Source: Pseudomonas izuensis (GTDB lineage: Bacteria; Pseudomonadota; Gammaproteobacteria; Pseudomonadales; Pseudomonadaceae). Taken from it: DNA of 64,000 bases. The stretch lies in the NCBI RefSeq assembly GCF_009861505.1, contig NZ_WTFT01000004.1, positions 340,503 to 404,502 of the forward strand. Direction: 5' to 3'. Position numbers and translations under genes: made by a program. Positions within the stretch are counted from its first letter, which is position 1; every line of letters starts with the position of its first letter. Below are positions 39,334-47,480 of this stretch, one piece after another. The notes beneath the pieces are model-generated. The model was not told the origin of the DNA. It was given only the letters and a program-made list of their open reading frames with translations, and ran no database searches.

Positions 39334-39347
39334 ATTCCTAAAAGTTA
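39334..39347 (+). promoter_or_regulatory. A/T-rich motif upstream of the sfnB leader ORF
   Basis: ATTCCTAAAAGTTA, matching 12 of 14 bases of the element before tauA. An 8-bp inverted repeat CCGGACCA (39385-39392) / TGGTCCGG (39453-39460) follows and overlaps the start of the leader ORF. Confidence 0.4.
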
Positions 39348-39451
39348 GTTCATAACTTTTTTATAAACGCTTAGGGTATATGAACCGGACCACCGGACAT
39401 TCTTGTTTTCGTTCGCCGCACAGCGGCGCTTCCATAAGATGTGAGGTAGGT

Positions 39452-39520
39452 ATGGTCCGGAACACAATCACCCCAGTGCAGATCGCCAGGGCATTGCGTG
39501 CAGCCAAGGAGCGGCACTGA
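39452..39520 (+). CDS. Possible 22-aa leader peptide coupled to sfnB
   Basis: ATG at 39452 with GAGGTAGG at 39443-39450 immediately upstream, then 22 codons (MVRNTITPVQIARALRAAKERH) and a TGA whose last base is the first base of the sfnB ATG (TGATG). The peptide is basic and would form a helix. The arrangement suggests either a translated small ORF that sets sfnB translation or a regulatory leader. The sfnB ribosome site AAGGAG (39506-39511) lies within it. No match is claimed; conservation is untested. Confidence 0.5.
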   Translation: MVRNTITPVQIARALRAAKERH

Positions 39521-40761
39521 TGTCCAGTCTGGCAGATGCAATCGTCCAGAGTGATCTGGATATCGCCCCGCTGTTGTTGCCCGCGCAAGTCCTGCGCAAC
39601 GACGCACAAGCCATCAAGGCCGCCCATGAGCTGGCGCACGTCGCCCGCCTGCAAGCGGCCAGACGTGACCAGCAGCGCAAGCTGCCGTGGTCGGAAATCG
39701 AACAGTTCACCCGCAGCGGCCTGGGCAGCATCGCCATCCCGCGCGAGTACGGTGGCCCACAGGTTTCGTTCGTCACGCTGGCCGAGGTTTTCGCGATCAT
39801 TTCCGCGGCGGATCCAGCCCTCGGGCAAATCCCGCAGAACCAGTTCGGCATACTGAATCTGGTACTCGGCAGCGCCACCGAAGCGCAGAAAAAACAGCTG
39901 TTCAAAAGCGTGCTCGAAGGCTGGCGTATCGGTAATGCCGGGCCTGAGCGCGGCACCCAAAATACCCTCGAACTCAAGGCGCGCATCACGGCCGACGGCG
40001 ACGGTTTTGTCCTCAACGGGCAGAAGTTCTATTCCACCGGCGCGCTGTTCGCACACTGGGTCGCAGTCAAGGCGCTCAACGACGACGGCAAGCAAGTGCT
40101 GGCCTTCGTGCGTCGCGGCACGCCGGGGCTGCGCATCGTCGACGACTGGTCCGGCTTCGGTCAGCGCACCACCGCCAGCGGCACGATTTTGCTCAACAAC
40201 GTGCGAGTCGACGCCGAACTGGTGGTGGACAACTGGAAGATCAACGACAACCCGAACATCCAGGGCGCCGTCTCACAGTTGATTCAAGCCGCCATCGACG
40301 CCGGCATCGCCCGGGGCGCCATCGATGATGCTATCGAGTTCGTGAAAACCCGCGCTCGACCATGGATCGACGCCAACGTCGAACGGGCCAGCGATGACCT
40401 GTATGTGATCGCCGATATCGGCAAACTGAAAATCGAATTACATGCCGCCGAAGCCCTGCTGCGCAAGGCCGGTCAAGTGCTCGATCAGGTCAGTGCCGCG
40501 CCATTCACCGCCGAGTCCGCCGCCCGCGCTTCGATTGCCGTGGCCGAAGCCAAAGTGCTGACCACCGAGATCTCGCTGCTGGCCAGCGAAAAGCTTTTCG
40601 AACTGGCCGGCAGCCGCGCCACCCTCGCCGAATTCAACCTCGACCGCCATTGGCGCAACGCACGGGTGCACACCCTGCACGACCCGGTGCGCTGGAAATA
40701 TCACGCGGTCGGCGCCTATCACCTCAATGGCACGCTACCCGCTCGCCACTCCTGGATTTAA
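39520..40761 (+). CDS. sfnB: SfnB-family acyl-CoA dehydrogenase-like oxidoreductase (first copy)
   Basis: 413 aa flavoprotein of the acyl-CoA dehydrogenase superfamily, SfnB branch, associated with dimethyl sulfone and other organosulfur use. Typical elements are IPREYGGPQV near residue 68, the substrate/flavin loop WSGFGQRTTASGTI near 210, and the C-terminal RHWRNARVHTLHDPVRWKYHAVG near 380. It probably acts as an FMN/FAD-dependent monooxygenase or desulfurising enzyme. First enzyme of a five- or six-gene unit ending in metI. Ribosome site AAGGAG at 39506-39511. Confidence 0.9.
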   Translation: MSSLADAIVQSDLDIAPLLLPAQVLRNDAQAIKAAHELAHVARLQAARRDQQRKLPWSEIEQFTRSGLGSIAIPREYGGPQVSFVTLAEVFAIISAADPALGQIPQNQFGILNLVLGSATEAQKKQLFKSVLEGWRIGNAGPERGTQNTLELKARITADGDGFVLNGQKFYSTGALFAHWVAVKALNDDGKQVLAFVRRGTPGLRIVDDWSGFGQRTTASGTILLNNVRVDAELVVDNWKINDNPNIQGAVSQLIQAAIDAGIARGAIDDAIEFVKTRARPWIDANVERASDDLYVIADIGKLKIELHAAEALLRKAGQVLDQVSAAPFTAESAARASIAVAEAKVLTTEISLLASEKLFELAGSRATLAEFNLDRHWRNARVHTLHDPVRWKYHAVGAYHLNGTLPARHSWI

Positions 40762-40784
40762 CGACCAGACCTCTGGAGAAACAC

Positions 40785-41978
40785 ATGTCAATTTCTCAAC
40801 ACGTCGCGGTCATCACCAGCGATGAGCAAGCCCTGGTCGTCGCCAGCGACCTGGCCGAAGATTTCAAACGCGACAGCGCCTTGCGCGACCGTGAACGCCG
40901 TTTGCCGCACCCGGAACTGGAAGTGTTTTCCCGTTCGGGCCTCTGGGGCATCAGCGTGCCCAAAGAATACGGCGGCGCCGGCGTTTCCAACGTCACGCTG
41001 GCCAAAGTCATCGCGATGATTGCCCAGGCGGATGGCTCCCTCGGCCAGATCCCGCAGAACCATTTTTATGCCCTGGAAGTGCTGCGCGTGAACGGCAGCG
41101 AAGAGCAGAAAAAACGCCTGTACGCCGAAGTACTGGCGGGTCAGCGTTTCGGCAATGCCCTGGCCGAACTCGGCACCAAAACCGCCCACGATCGCGTCAC
41201 CCGCCTGACCCGCGACTGCAGTGGCTATCGCATCAACGGTCGCAAGTTCTACGCCACGGGCGCGATTTATGCCCAGCGCATTCCGACCTCGGTGGTGGAT
41301 GAACACGGCGTCCAGCAACTGGCGTTCGTCCCACGCGACAGCAAAGGCCTTACGGTGATCGACGACTGGAGCGGCTTCGGCCAGCGCACCACCGGCAGCG
41401 GTTCGGTGGTGTTCGAGGATGTGTTCGTGGCCGCCGAAGACGTGATCCCGTTCCAGACCGCCTTCGAGCGCCCGACCCCGGTCGGCCCGCTGGCACAGAT
41501 TCTCCATGCCGCCATCGACACCGGCATCGCTCGCGCCGCCTATGAAGATGCGCTGCATTTCGTGCGCACCAAGACCCGGCCGTGGATCGACGCCACCCAT
41601 GAAAAAGCCATTGAAGACCCGCTGACCCTCAAGAGCTTCGGTCACTTGAGCATCCGCCTGCATGCCACCGAGGCACTGCTGGAACGCGCCGGAGAATTCC
41701 TCGACCAGGCCCAGGCCGACACTAACGCCGAGACCGTCGCCGCCGCATCGATTGCCGTCGCCGAAGCCCGCGCCATCAGCACCGAGATTTCCCTCGCCGC
41801 CGGCACCACCCTGTTCGAACTGGCTGGCAGTCAGGCGACTCTGCGCGAGCACGGCCTGGATCGCCACTGGCGCAACGCACGGGTGCATACCCTGCACGAC
41901 CCGGTGCGCTGGAAGTATCACGCCATCGGTAACTACTACCTCAACGATGAAAACCCGCCACTGCGGGGGACCATCTGA
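40785..41978 (+). CDS. sfnB: SfnB-family oxidoreductase (second copy)
   Basis: 397 aa paralogue of the preceding gene: shared WSGFGQRTT-SG, VPKEYGGAGVSNVTLAKV and the near-identical C-terminal RHWRNARVHTLHDPVRWKYHA. The two copies presumably act on different sulfur compounds or as a pair. GGAGAA 4 bases before the ATG at 40785. The stop overlaps the next gene's start by one base (TGATG), so translation of the flavin monooxygenase is coupled to it. Confidence 0.9.
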   Translation: MSISQHVAVITSDEQALVVASDLAEDFKRDSALRDRERRLPHPELEVFSRSGLWGISVPKEYGGAGVSNVTLAKVIAMIAQADGSLGQIPQNHFYALEVLRVNGSEEQKKRLYAEVLAGQRFGNALAELGTKTAHDRVTRLTRDCSGYRINGRKFYATGAIYAQRIPTSVVDEHGVQQLAFVPRDSKGLTVIDDWSGFGQRTTGSGSVVFEDVFVAAEDVIPFQTAFERPTPVGPLAQILHAAIDTGIARAAYEDALHFVRTKTRPWIDATHEKAIEDPLTLKSFGHLSIRLHATEALLERAGEFLDQAQADTNAETVAAASIAVAEARAISTEISLAAGTTLFELAGSQATLREHGLDRHWRNARVHTLHDPVRWKYHAIGNYYLNDENPPLRGTI

Positions 41979-43336
41979 TGACGGCCACTAAAAAGAAAAT
42001 CCTGCTCAATGCGTTCAACATGAACTGCATCGGGCATATCAACCATGGGCTGTGGACCCATCCACGGGACACCTCGACCCAATACAAGACGATCGAGTAC
42101 TGGACCGAACTGGCGCAGCTGCTGGAGCGTGGGCTGTTCGACGGTTTGTTCATCGCCGACATCGTTGGCGTCTACGACGTCTACCAGAACTCGGTGGACG
42201 TGCCGCTGAAAGAATCGATCCAGCTGCCGGTCAACGATCCGCTGCTGCTGGTGTCGGCGATGGCGGCGGTAACGAAGAACCTCGGTTTCGGCCTGACTGC
42301 CAACCTCACCTACGAACCGCCGTATCTGTTCGCCCGGCGCATGTCGACCCTCGATCATTTGAGTCGCGGTCGTGTGGGCTGGAATATCGTCACCGGCTAC
42401 CTCGACAGCGCCGCCAAGGCCATGGGCCTGAGCGAGCAGGTGGAACACGACCGCCGCTACGACCAGGCCGACGAGTACCTGGAGGTGCTCTACAAACTCT
42501 GGGAAGGCAGCTGGGAAAACGGCGCGGTGCTGAACGATCCGCAGAAACGCGTCTACGCGCAGCCCGACAAAGTGCACAAGGTCGAGCACAAGGGCGAGTT
42601 CTATCAGGTGGAGGGTTATCACCTGTGCGAACCGTCACCGCAGCGCACGCCTGTGCTGTTCCAGGCCGGCAGCTCCGATCGTGGTTTGCTGTTTGCCGGG
42701 CGCCATGCCGAATGCGTGTTCATCAGCGGCCAGAACAAGCCGTCGACCAAGGTGCAGGTGGACAAGGTCCGCGCCTGCGCCGTCGAGGCCGGGCGCAACC
42801 CTGAGGACATCAAGGTGTTCATGGGCCTGAACGTGATTGTCGGTGCCACCGAAGAGCTGGCCTGGGCGAAGCATGCCGAGTACCTGAGCTACGCCAGTGC
42901 CGAGGCCGGCGTGGCGCATTTCTCGGCGTCCACCGGGATCGATTTTTCCGAATACGCCATCGACGAACCGATCCAGTACGTGAAGAGCAACGCCATCCAG
43001 TCCGCCACCAAAAACCTGCAAAACAACGACTGGACCCGGCGCAAATTGCTCGAACAACACGCCCTCGGCGGCCGCTACATCACCGTGGTCGGCTCGCCAG
43101 AGCAAGTGGCGGATGAGCTGGAATCGTGGATCGCCGAAACCGGCTTGGACGGCTTCAACCTGACGCGCATTGTCACGCCGGAAAGCTATGTAGATTTCAT
43201 CGAAGGGGTGATTCCGGAGTTGCAGCGTCGGGGGTCGTACAAGACGGCTTATGACGAGGGCAGCTTGCGGGAAAAGCTGTTTCGCGAAGGGGCGCATTTG
43301 CCTGAGCAACATACCGGGTCCGCGTTTCGCCGCTAA
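41978..43336 (+). CDS. LLM-class flavin-dependent monooxygenase (NtaA/SnaA/DszA type)
   Basis: 452 aa TIM-barrel flavin monooxygenase. Family hallmarks are the early FNMNCIGHINHGLW, DGLFIADIVG near residue 55, the STLDHLSRGRVGWNIVTGYLDSAAKAMG region near 130 and QAGSSDRG near 230. Members of this branch oxidise nitrilotriacetate, dibenzothiophene sulfone or dimethyl sulfide using FMNH2 from a partner reductase. The context suggests C-S bond cleavage. No flavin reductase gene is adjacent; the two SfnB proteins or a distant reductase might provide reduced flavin. Confidence 0.9.
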   Translation: MTATKKKILLNAFNMNCIGHINHGLWTHPRDTSTQYKTIEYWTELAQLLERGLFDGLFIADIVGVYDVYQNSVDVPLKESIQLPVNDPLLLVSAMAAVTKNLGFGLTANLTYEPPYLFARRMSTLDHLSRGRVGWNIVTGYLDSAAKAMGLSEQVEHDRRYDQADEYLEVLYKLWEGSWENGAVLNDPQKRVYAQPDKVHKVEHKGEFYQVEGYHLCEPSPQRTPVLFQAGSSDRGLLFAGRHAECVFISGQNKPSTKVQVDKVRACAVEAGRNPEDIKVFMGLNVIVGATEELAWAKHAEYLSYASAEAGVAHFSASTGIDFSEYAIDEPIQYVKSNAIQSATKNLQNNDWTRRKLLEQHALGGRYITVVGSPEQVADELESWIAETGLDGFNLTRIVTPESYVDFIEGVIPELQRRGSYKTAYDEGSLREKLFREGAHLPEQHTGSAFRR

Positions 43337-43340
43337 AAGC

Positions 43341-43407
43341 ATCGCGGGCAAGCCTTGCTCCCACAAGAGCACCGCACCCCCTTGTGGGAGCAAGGCTTAC
43401 CCGCGAT
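43341..43407. repeat. REP doublet (REPIN), CAAGGCTTGCCCG class
   Basis: Left arm reads AGCAAGGCTTGCCCGC on the reverse strand and right arm AGCAAGGCTTACCCGC. Lies between the monooxygenase and metQ of the same presumed transcript. Confidence 0.9.
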
Positions 43408-43457
43408 GAGGCCCACACAAACACCAAAATTTTATGCACTGACTGGAAATAACCATC

Positions 43458-44267
43458 ATGACCAAAAACTACTTCTCCCACCCAGTCAAAGCACTGGCCC
43501 TGGCCCTCGGCCTCTTCAGCTCGGTCACTTTCGCCGCCGACCCGGCGCTGAAAATCGGCACCACCGCCGCCTTCGCCATCCCCCTGGAAGCGGCGGTCGA
43601 AGAAGCCGGCAAACAAGGCCTGAAAGTCGAGCTCGTGGAGTTCAGCGACTGGATTGCACCGAACGTCAGCCTCGCCTCGGGTGACATCGACGTGAACTAC
43701 TTCCAGCACATCCCGTTCCTGGAAAACGCCAAGGCGGCCTCCGGGTTTGACCTGGTGCCGTTCGCACCGGGGATCATCAACAACGTCGGCCTCTATTCGA
43801 AAAAATACAAAAGCTTCGATGAACTGCCCGAAGGCGCGAGCGTGGCCATCGCCAACGACCCGATCAACAGCGGTCGCGGCTTGCAGTTGCTGGCCAAGGC
43901 CGGCTTGATCACCCTCAAGCCAGGTGTCGGCTACAAGGCCACCGAAGAGGACATCATCGCCAACCTGAAGAAGATCAAGATCCTCCAGGTTGAAGCCGTG
44001 CAACTGGTGCGCGCCTATGACGACGCCGATCTGGTACAGGGCTATCCGGCGTACATCCGTCTATCAAAGACCTTCGACGCTGGCTCGGCCCTGCTGTTTG
44101 ACGGCCTCGACCACAAGGAATACGTGATTCAGTTCGTGATCCAGCCCAAGAGCAAAACCGATCCGCGCCTGATCAAATTCGTCGACATCTACCAGCATTC
44201 GCCAGCTGTCCGCGCCGCCCTGGATAAAGCTCACGGCAAGCTCTACCAAGCCGGTTGGGAGAGCTGA
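43458..44267 (+). CDS. metQ: MetQ/NlpA-family substrate-binding protein
   Basis: 269 aa. Signal peptide of about 27 residues ending FAA with no lipobox cysteine, unlike lipoprotein MetQ of enterics. The mature part has the NlpA pattern, with [20 protein letters not shown] near residue 75 and [19 protein letters not shown] near 132. Ligand is probably methionine or an organosulfur relative, given the upstream sfnB and monooxygenase genes. Two bases separate it from metN. Confidence 0.88.
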   Translation: MTKNYFSHPVKALALALGLFSSVTFAADPALKIGTTAAFAIPLEAAVEEAGKQGLKVELVEFSDWIAPNVSLASGDIDVNYFQHIPFLENAKAASGFDLVPFAPGIINNVGLYSKKYKSFDELPEGASVAIANDPINSGRGLQLLAKAGLITLKPGVGYKATEEDIIANLKKIKILQVEAVQLVRAYDDADLVQGYPAYIRLSKTFDAGSALLFDGLDHKEYVIQFVIQPKSKTDPRLIKFVDIYQHSPAVRAALDKAHGKLYQAGWES

Positions 44268-44269
44268 GC

Positions 44270-45391
44270 ATGACGGCTGCCACCCAACTGCGACTGGAAA
44301 TTCCAGCGGCTCATCGAGCGATCCAAACTGAACTGCACCCGGACCTGAATCACGCACACGTGCGCTTCATCAACCTGGGCAAAACCTACGACGGCCAGCA
44401 AGGCCCGGTAGCCGCCCTGCACGGCATCGACCTGGCGATCCAGCGCGGTGAAGTGTTCGGCATCATCGGCCGCAGCGGCGCCGGCAAGTCGTCGCTGATC
44501 CGCACCATCAACCGCCTCGAACAACCGAGTAGCGGCCGGGTGTTGATCGATCAGGTGGACATCGGCGAGTTCGATGAAGACCGTCTGGTGAAGCTACGTC
44601 GTCGCATCGGCATGATCTTTCAGCACTTCAATCTGATGTCGGCCAAGACCGTTTGGCAGAACGTCGAGTTGCCGCTCAAGGTTGCCGGTGTACCGAAGGA
44701 ACAGCGCGACCGTAAGGTCCGTGAATTGCTGGAACTGGTCGGCCTGGAAGCCAAGCACAAGGCCTATCCTTCGCAGCTGTCCGGCGGCCAGAAACAGCGT
44801 GTCGGCATTGCCCGCGCGCTGGTTCACGATCCGGCGATTCTATTGTGCGACGAAGCCACGTCGGCGCTGGACCCGGAGACCACGCAATCGATCCTCGGCC
44901 TGCTGCGCGAGATCAACCGGCGCCTGGGCCTGACCATCATTTTGATCACCCACGAAATGGCGGTGATCCGCGAAATCTGCGATCGCGTGGTCGTGCTCGA
45001 GCGCGGGCGCGTGGTCGAACAGGGGCCGGTCTGGGAGGTCTTCGGTAACCCGCAACATGAGGTCAGCAAGACCTTGCTCGCGCCGTTGCAGCATGCCCTG
45101 CCTTCCGAGTTGCAAAGTCGTCTGCAGGCGCAACCGCAATCCTCGGAGGACGCTGTGGTCCTGCGTCTGCAATTCACTGGAACGGCCCATGACGAACCCG
45201 ACATCGCCGCCCTGTTCAGCGCCCTCGGTGGCCGCGTACGCCTGCTGCAAGGTGGCGTTGAACGGATTCAGGGCCATGCGCTGGGGCAACTGCTGCTGGC
45301 GGTGACCGGCTCGTCCCTCGACGCCGAAGAATTGCGTCGGCGCGCAAGCCAATGGGCGCAGCAGGTGGAGGTATTGGGCTATGTGGTTTGA
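44270..45391 (+). CDS. metN: MetN-type ABC transporter ATPase
   Basis: 373 aa. Walker [10 protein letters not shown] near residue 68, Q-loop [16 protein letters not shown], signature LSGGQKQR near 169, Walker [15 protein letters not shown] near 187. The C-terminal region from about residue 290 is the regulatory NIL/ACT-like domain of MetN, which binds methionine to inhibit transport in E. coli. Start at 44270 (MTAATQ). Overlaps metI by 11 bp. Confidence 0.93.
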   Translation: MTAATQLRLEIPAAHRAIQTELHPDLNHAHVRFINLGKTYDGQQGPVAALHGIDLAIQRGEVFGIIGRSGAGKSSLIRTINRLEQPSSGRVLIDQVDIGEFDEDRLVKLRRRIGMIFQHFNLMSAKTVWQNVELPLKVAGVPKEQRDRKVRELLELVGLEAKHKAYPSQLSGGQKQRVGIARALVHDPAILLCDEATSALDPETTQSILGLLREINRRLGLTIILITHEMAVIREICDRVVVLERGRVVEQGPVWEVFGNPQHEVSKTLLAPLQHALPSELQSRLQAQPQSSEDAVVLRLQFTGTAHDEPDIAALFSALGGRVRLLQGGVERIQGHALGQLLLAVTGSSLDAEELRRRASQWAQQVEVLGYVV

Positions 45392-46025
45392 TCGCTTGCT
45401 GCAAGGTTTCGTCGACACGTTTTTGATGGTCGGCGTGTCGTCGTTGATCGCACTGCTGGCTGGCATTCCGCTGGCGGTGATCCTGGTCACCAGCTCCAAG
45501 GGCGGCATCTACGAAGCCCCCACGGTGAACCGCGCACTGGGTGCGTTCGTGAACCTGTTTCGCTCGATTCCGTTCCTGATTCTGATGGTGGCGCTGATTC
45601 CCTTCACCCGACTGATTGTCGGCACCACCTACGGAGTTTGGGCGGCCGTGGTGCCGCTGACCATCGCCGCCACGCCGTTCTTTGCACGGATTGCTGAAGT
45701 GAGTTTGCGCGAGGTGGATCATGGCCTGATCGAAGCAGCACAGGCCATGGGCTGCCGGCGCCAGCACATTGTTTGGCACGTGCTGTTGCCTGAAGCGCTG
45801 CCGGGGATTGTCGGGGGATTCACCATTACTTTGGTGACGATGATCAACTCGTCGGCCATGGCCGGGGCGATTGGTGCCGGTGGGCTGGGAGACATCGCGT
45901 ATCGGTACGGATACCAGCGCTTTGATAGCCAGATCATGCTGACGGTGATTGTGTTGCTGGTGGCGTTGGTGGCGGTGATTCAACTGGGCGGGGATCGCCT
46001 GGCGCGCGGCCTGAACAAGCGCTAA
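45381..46025 (+). CDS. metI: MetI-type ABC transporter permease
   Basis: 214 aa with about five membrane helices and the loop [28 protein letters not shown]. Completes the metQNI importer; it ends the presumed sulfur operon, followed by a REP doublet. Confidence 0.93.
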   Translation: MWFDRLLQGFVDTFLMVGVSSLIALLAGIPLAVILVTSSKGGIYEAPTVNRALGAFVNLFRSIPFLILMVALIPFTRLIVGTTYGVWAAVVPLTIAATPFFARIAEVSLREVDHGLIEAAQAMGCRRQHIVWHVLLPEALPGIVGGFTITLVTMINSSAMAGAIGAGGLGDIAYRYGYQRFDSQIMLTVIVLLVALVAVIQLGGDRLARGLNKR

Positions 46026-46027
46026 CC

Positions 46028-46130
46028 CTGTAGGAGCGAGCCTGCTCGCGATGGAGGCCAACGATAACGCGGGAAACCTGATTCCCTGCAGCGTCCTCAG
46101 GTTTATCGCGAGCAGGCTCGCTCCTACAGG
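46028..46130. repeat. REP doublet (REPIN), long class
   Basis: AGCGAGCCTGCTCGC arms, 103 bp, directly after metI. Confidence 0.92.
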
Positions 46131-46253
46131 AAGGCGATATTTCGTACAACAGTTTCAGTCTTTCCGAAGGCCCGATCCCTTTCCTTTGCAGGACATTTCC
46201 TAGATCATTTCGCCCGCTTGCGCCTGCCAAATCCGGTGGCTAGTCTCGGCCGG

Positions 46254-46440
46254 TCACTGCTCATCAGTGATCGGGTTTAGTAGCCCCGGACAATAGGTGC
46301 ATAGCAATTCCATGCTCATGCTCGGCGATATTTGCCGCATGCAAAATGGTAGCTGTGCGTGGGGCATCTTCGGATGCACCGGTTTTCCTATTGACCGGCC
46401 TACTACCTGCGCACAGCCACCACCCAATCGTTTAGTAGGC
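46254..46440 (+). other. Foldable non-coding element, riboswitch-like or structured repeat
   Basis: Read on the plus strand it has (a) hairpin TCACTG-CTCAT-CAGTGA at 46254-46270; (b) CGGG/CCCG hairpin at 46272-46288; (c) an 8-bp stem GCTGTGCG (46352-46359) / CGCACAGC (46410-46417) enclosing (d) GCATC-TTCG-GATGC at 46364-46377, a cUUCGg tetraloop hairpin, and (e) CCGGT/ACCGG at 46379-46398. GCCTACTA (46398-46405) can instead pair with TAGTAGGC (46433-46440) or partly with the upstream TAGTAG (46278-46283), so alternative folds exist. It could be a cis-regulatory RNA, a small RNA, or a dispersed palindromic repeat. Confidence 0.5.
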
Positions 46441-46449
46441 GGTAAGTGA

Positions 46450-46587
46450 TGGCTCACGGCGTATCAGTGTGGCGACCACCTCAAGGGTGCCGACCGGGCC
46501 ATGGTGTTTTCGGTGTGGCATTTGCTGGAGATTGCCAAGGCGATGGTGGACCGGTCGATTGAGTGTTTGGGGATGAAGCACGGCTGA
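46450..46587 (+). pseudogene. Remnant of a small Pseudomonas protein gene (C-terminal part)
   Basis: An open frame after an in-frame stop at 46447 encodes about 45 residues ending in AMVDRSIECLGMKHG and a TGA at 46585-46587. It has no good start codon with a ribosome site. The pattern, a cysteine- and glycine-bearing turn followed by an amphipathic helix such as MVFSVWHLLEIAKAMVD, reminds me of the C-termini of DUF3077/DUF6124-like proteins. I therefore treat it as the end of a decayed gene downstream of the structured element. Confidence 0.45.
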
Positions 46588-46602
46588 GTCTGCACCACCG
46601 CC

Positions 46603-46668
46603 ATCGCGAGCAAGCTTTGCTCCCACAGGGGTACGCGATCAACTGTGGGAGCAAAGCTTGCTCGCGAT
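46603..46668. repeat. REP doublet (REPIN), CAAAGCTTGCTCG class
   Basis: Both arms AGCAAAGCTTGCTCGC, short spacer, before the methyltransferase gene. Confidence 0.9.
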
Positions 46669-46736
46669 GGGCTGCGCAGCAGCCCCCGGCGCCATGGCGT
46701 ATATTCGGCAGATATCAATCGCCTGCGCAGCCCACC

Positions 46737-47363
46737 ATGAAACAGACCCCCACCGACCTCGACCAGATCACTTCCACCACCCTGGCCCATTACAACGCGG
46801 TGGCCGATAGTTTTCGTGAAGGCACCCGTGATCACGACGTCAGCCAGAACATCGATGCGCTGATGCGGCATATCCAGGGCGAGGCGCCCTTCGACATTCT
46901 CGATTTTGGCTGCGGACCGGGTCGTGACTTGCAGACGTTCACTCGCATGGGCCACAAGGCTGTTGGCCTCGATGGTTCGGAAAAGCTTGCGCAGATGGCC
47001 CGTGAGGACAGCGGGTGCGAGGTCTGGCAGCAGGACTTTTTGAAGCTCGATCTGCCGGACGAACGCTTCGACGGGATTTTCGCCAATGCGGTGTTGTTCC
47101 ACATTCCGCGCCAGGAGTTGCATCGGGTGTTGAAGGAACTGCGCGCGAGCTTGAAGCCCGGTGGCGTGTTGTTCAGCTCCAATCCCCGTGGCGAGAATCA
47201 GGAAGGCTGGAACGGGCCGCGTTATGGGGCGTATCACGACCTGGCGGCGTGGCAGCAGTTGCTGACCGAGGCGGGGTTTGTGGAGCTGGAGCATTACTAC
47301 CGACCGGCGGGGTTGCCGAGGGAGCAGCAGCCTTGGTTGGCGAGTGTCTGGCGAAAGGTTTGA
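46737..47363 (+). CDS. Class I SAM-dependent methyltransferase
   Basis: 208 aa. The SAM-binding motif I is DILDFGCGPGRD near residue 53, followed by VGLDGSEKLAQMA (motif II) and a post-I acidic region. The motif FHIPRQELHRVLKELRASLKPGG is typical of methyltransferase type 11/25 proteins. Substrate unknown. Start at 46737 (MKQTPTDLDQI); the frame is open further upstream but through the REP doublet. Monocistronic. Confidence 0.88.
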   Translation: MKQTPTDLDQITSTTLAHYNAVADSFREGTRDHDVSQNIDALMRHIQGEAPFDILDFGCGPGRDLQTFTRMGHKAVGLDGSEKLAQMAREDSGCEVWQQDFLKLDLPDERFDGIFANAVLFHIPRQELHRVLKELRASLKPGGVLFSSNPRGENQEGWNGPRYGAYHDLAAWQQLLTEAGFVELEHYYRPAGLPREQQPWLASVWRKV

Positions 47364-47394
47364 AGCCTTAAATGTGTGGTGGTCGTACTGGCCT

Positions 47395-47474
47395 CATCGC
47401 TGGCAAGCCAGCTCCCACAGGGAACTGAGTTTGTCTGAACAACTCGGTCACTGTGGGAGCTGGCTTGCCAGCGA
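47395..47474. repeat. REP doublet (REPIN), CTGGCTTGCCAG class
   Basis: Both arms AGCTGGCTTGCCAGC, between the convergent methyltransferase and glycosidase-like genes. Confidence 0.9.
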
Positions 47475-47480
47475 TGCTCT

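Noticed and set aside
39480..39505. Possible sigma54 promoter (GGGCATTGCGTGCA) before sfnB, as expected for an SfnR target
   Set aside because: GG and GC elements are not correctly spaced for -24/-12, and the stretch lies within the leader ORF just before the sfnB start.
46313..46449. Plus-strand ORF (ATG at 46313) running through the structured element
   Set aside because: It has no ribosome site and its codons coincide with the stems of the foldable element; the cysteine- and proline-rich translation looks incidental.
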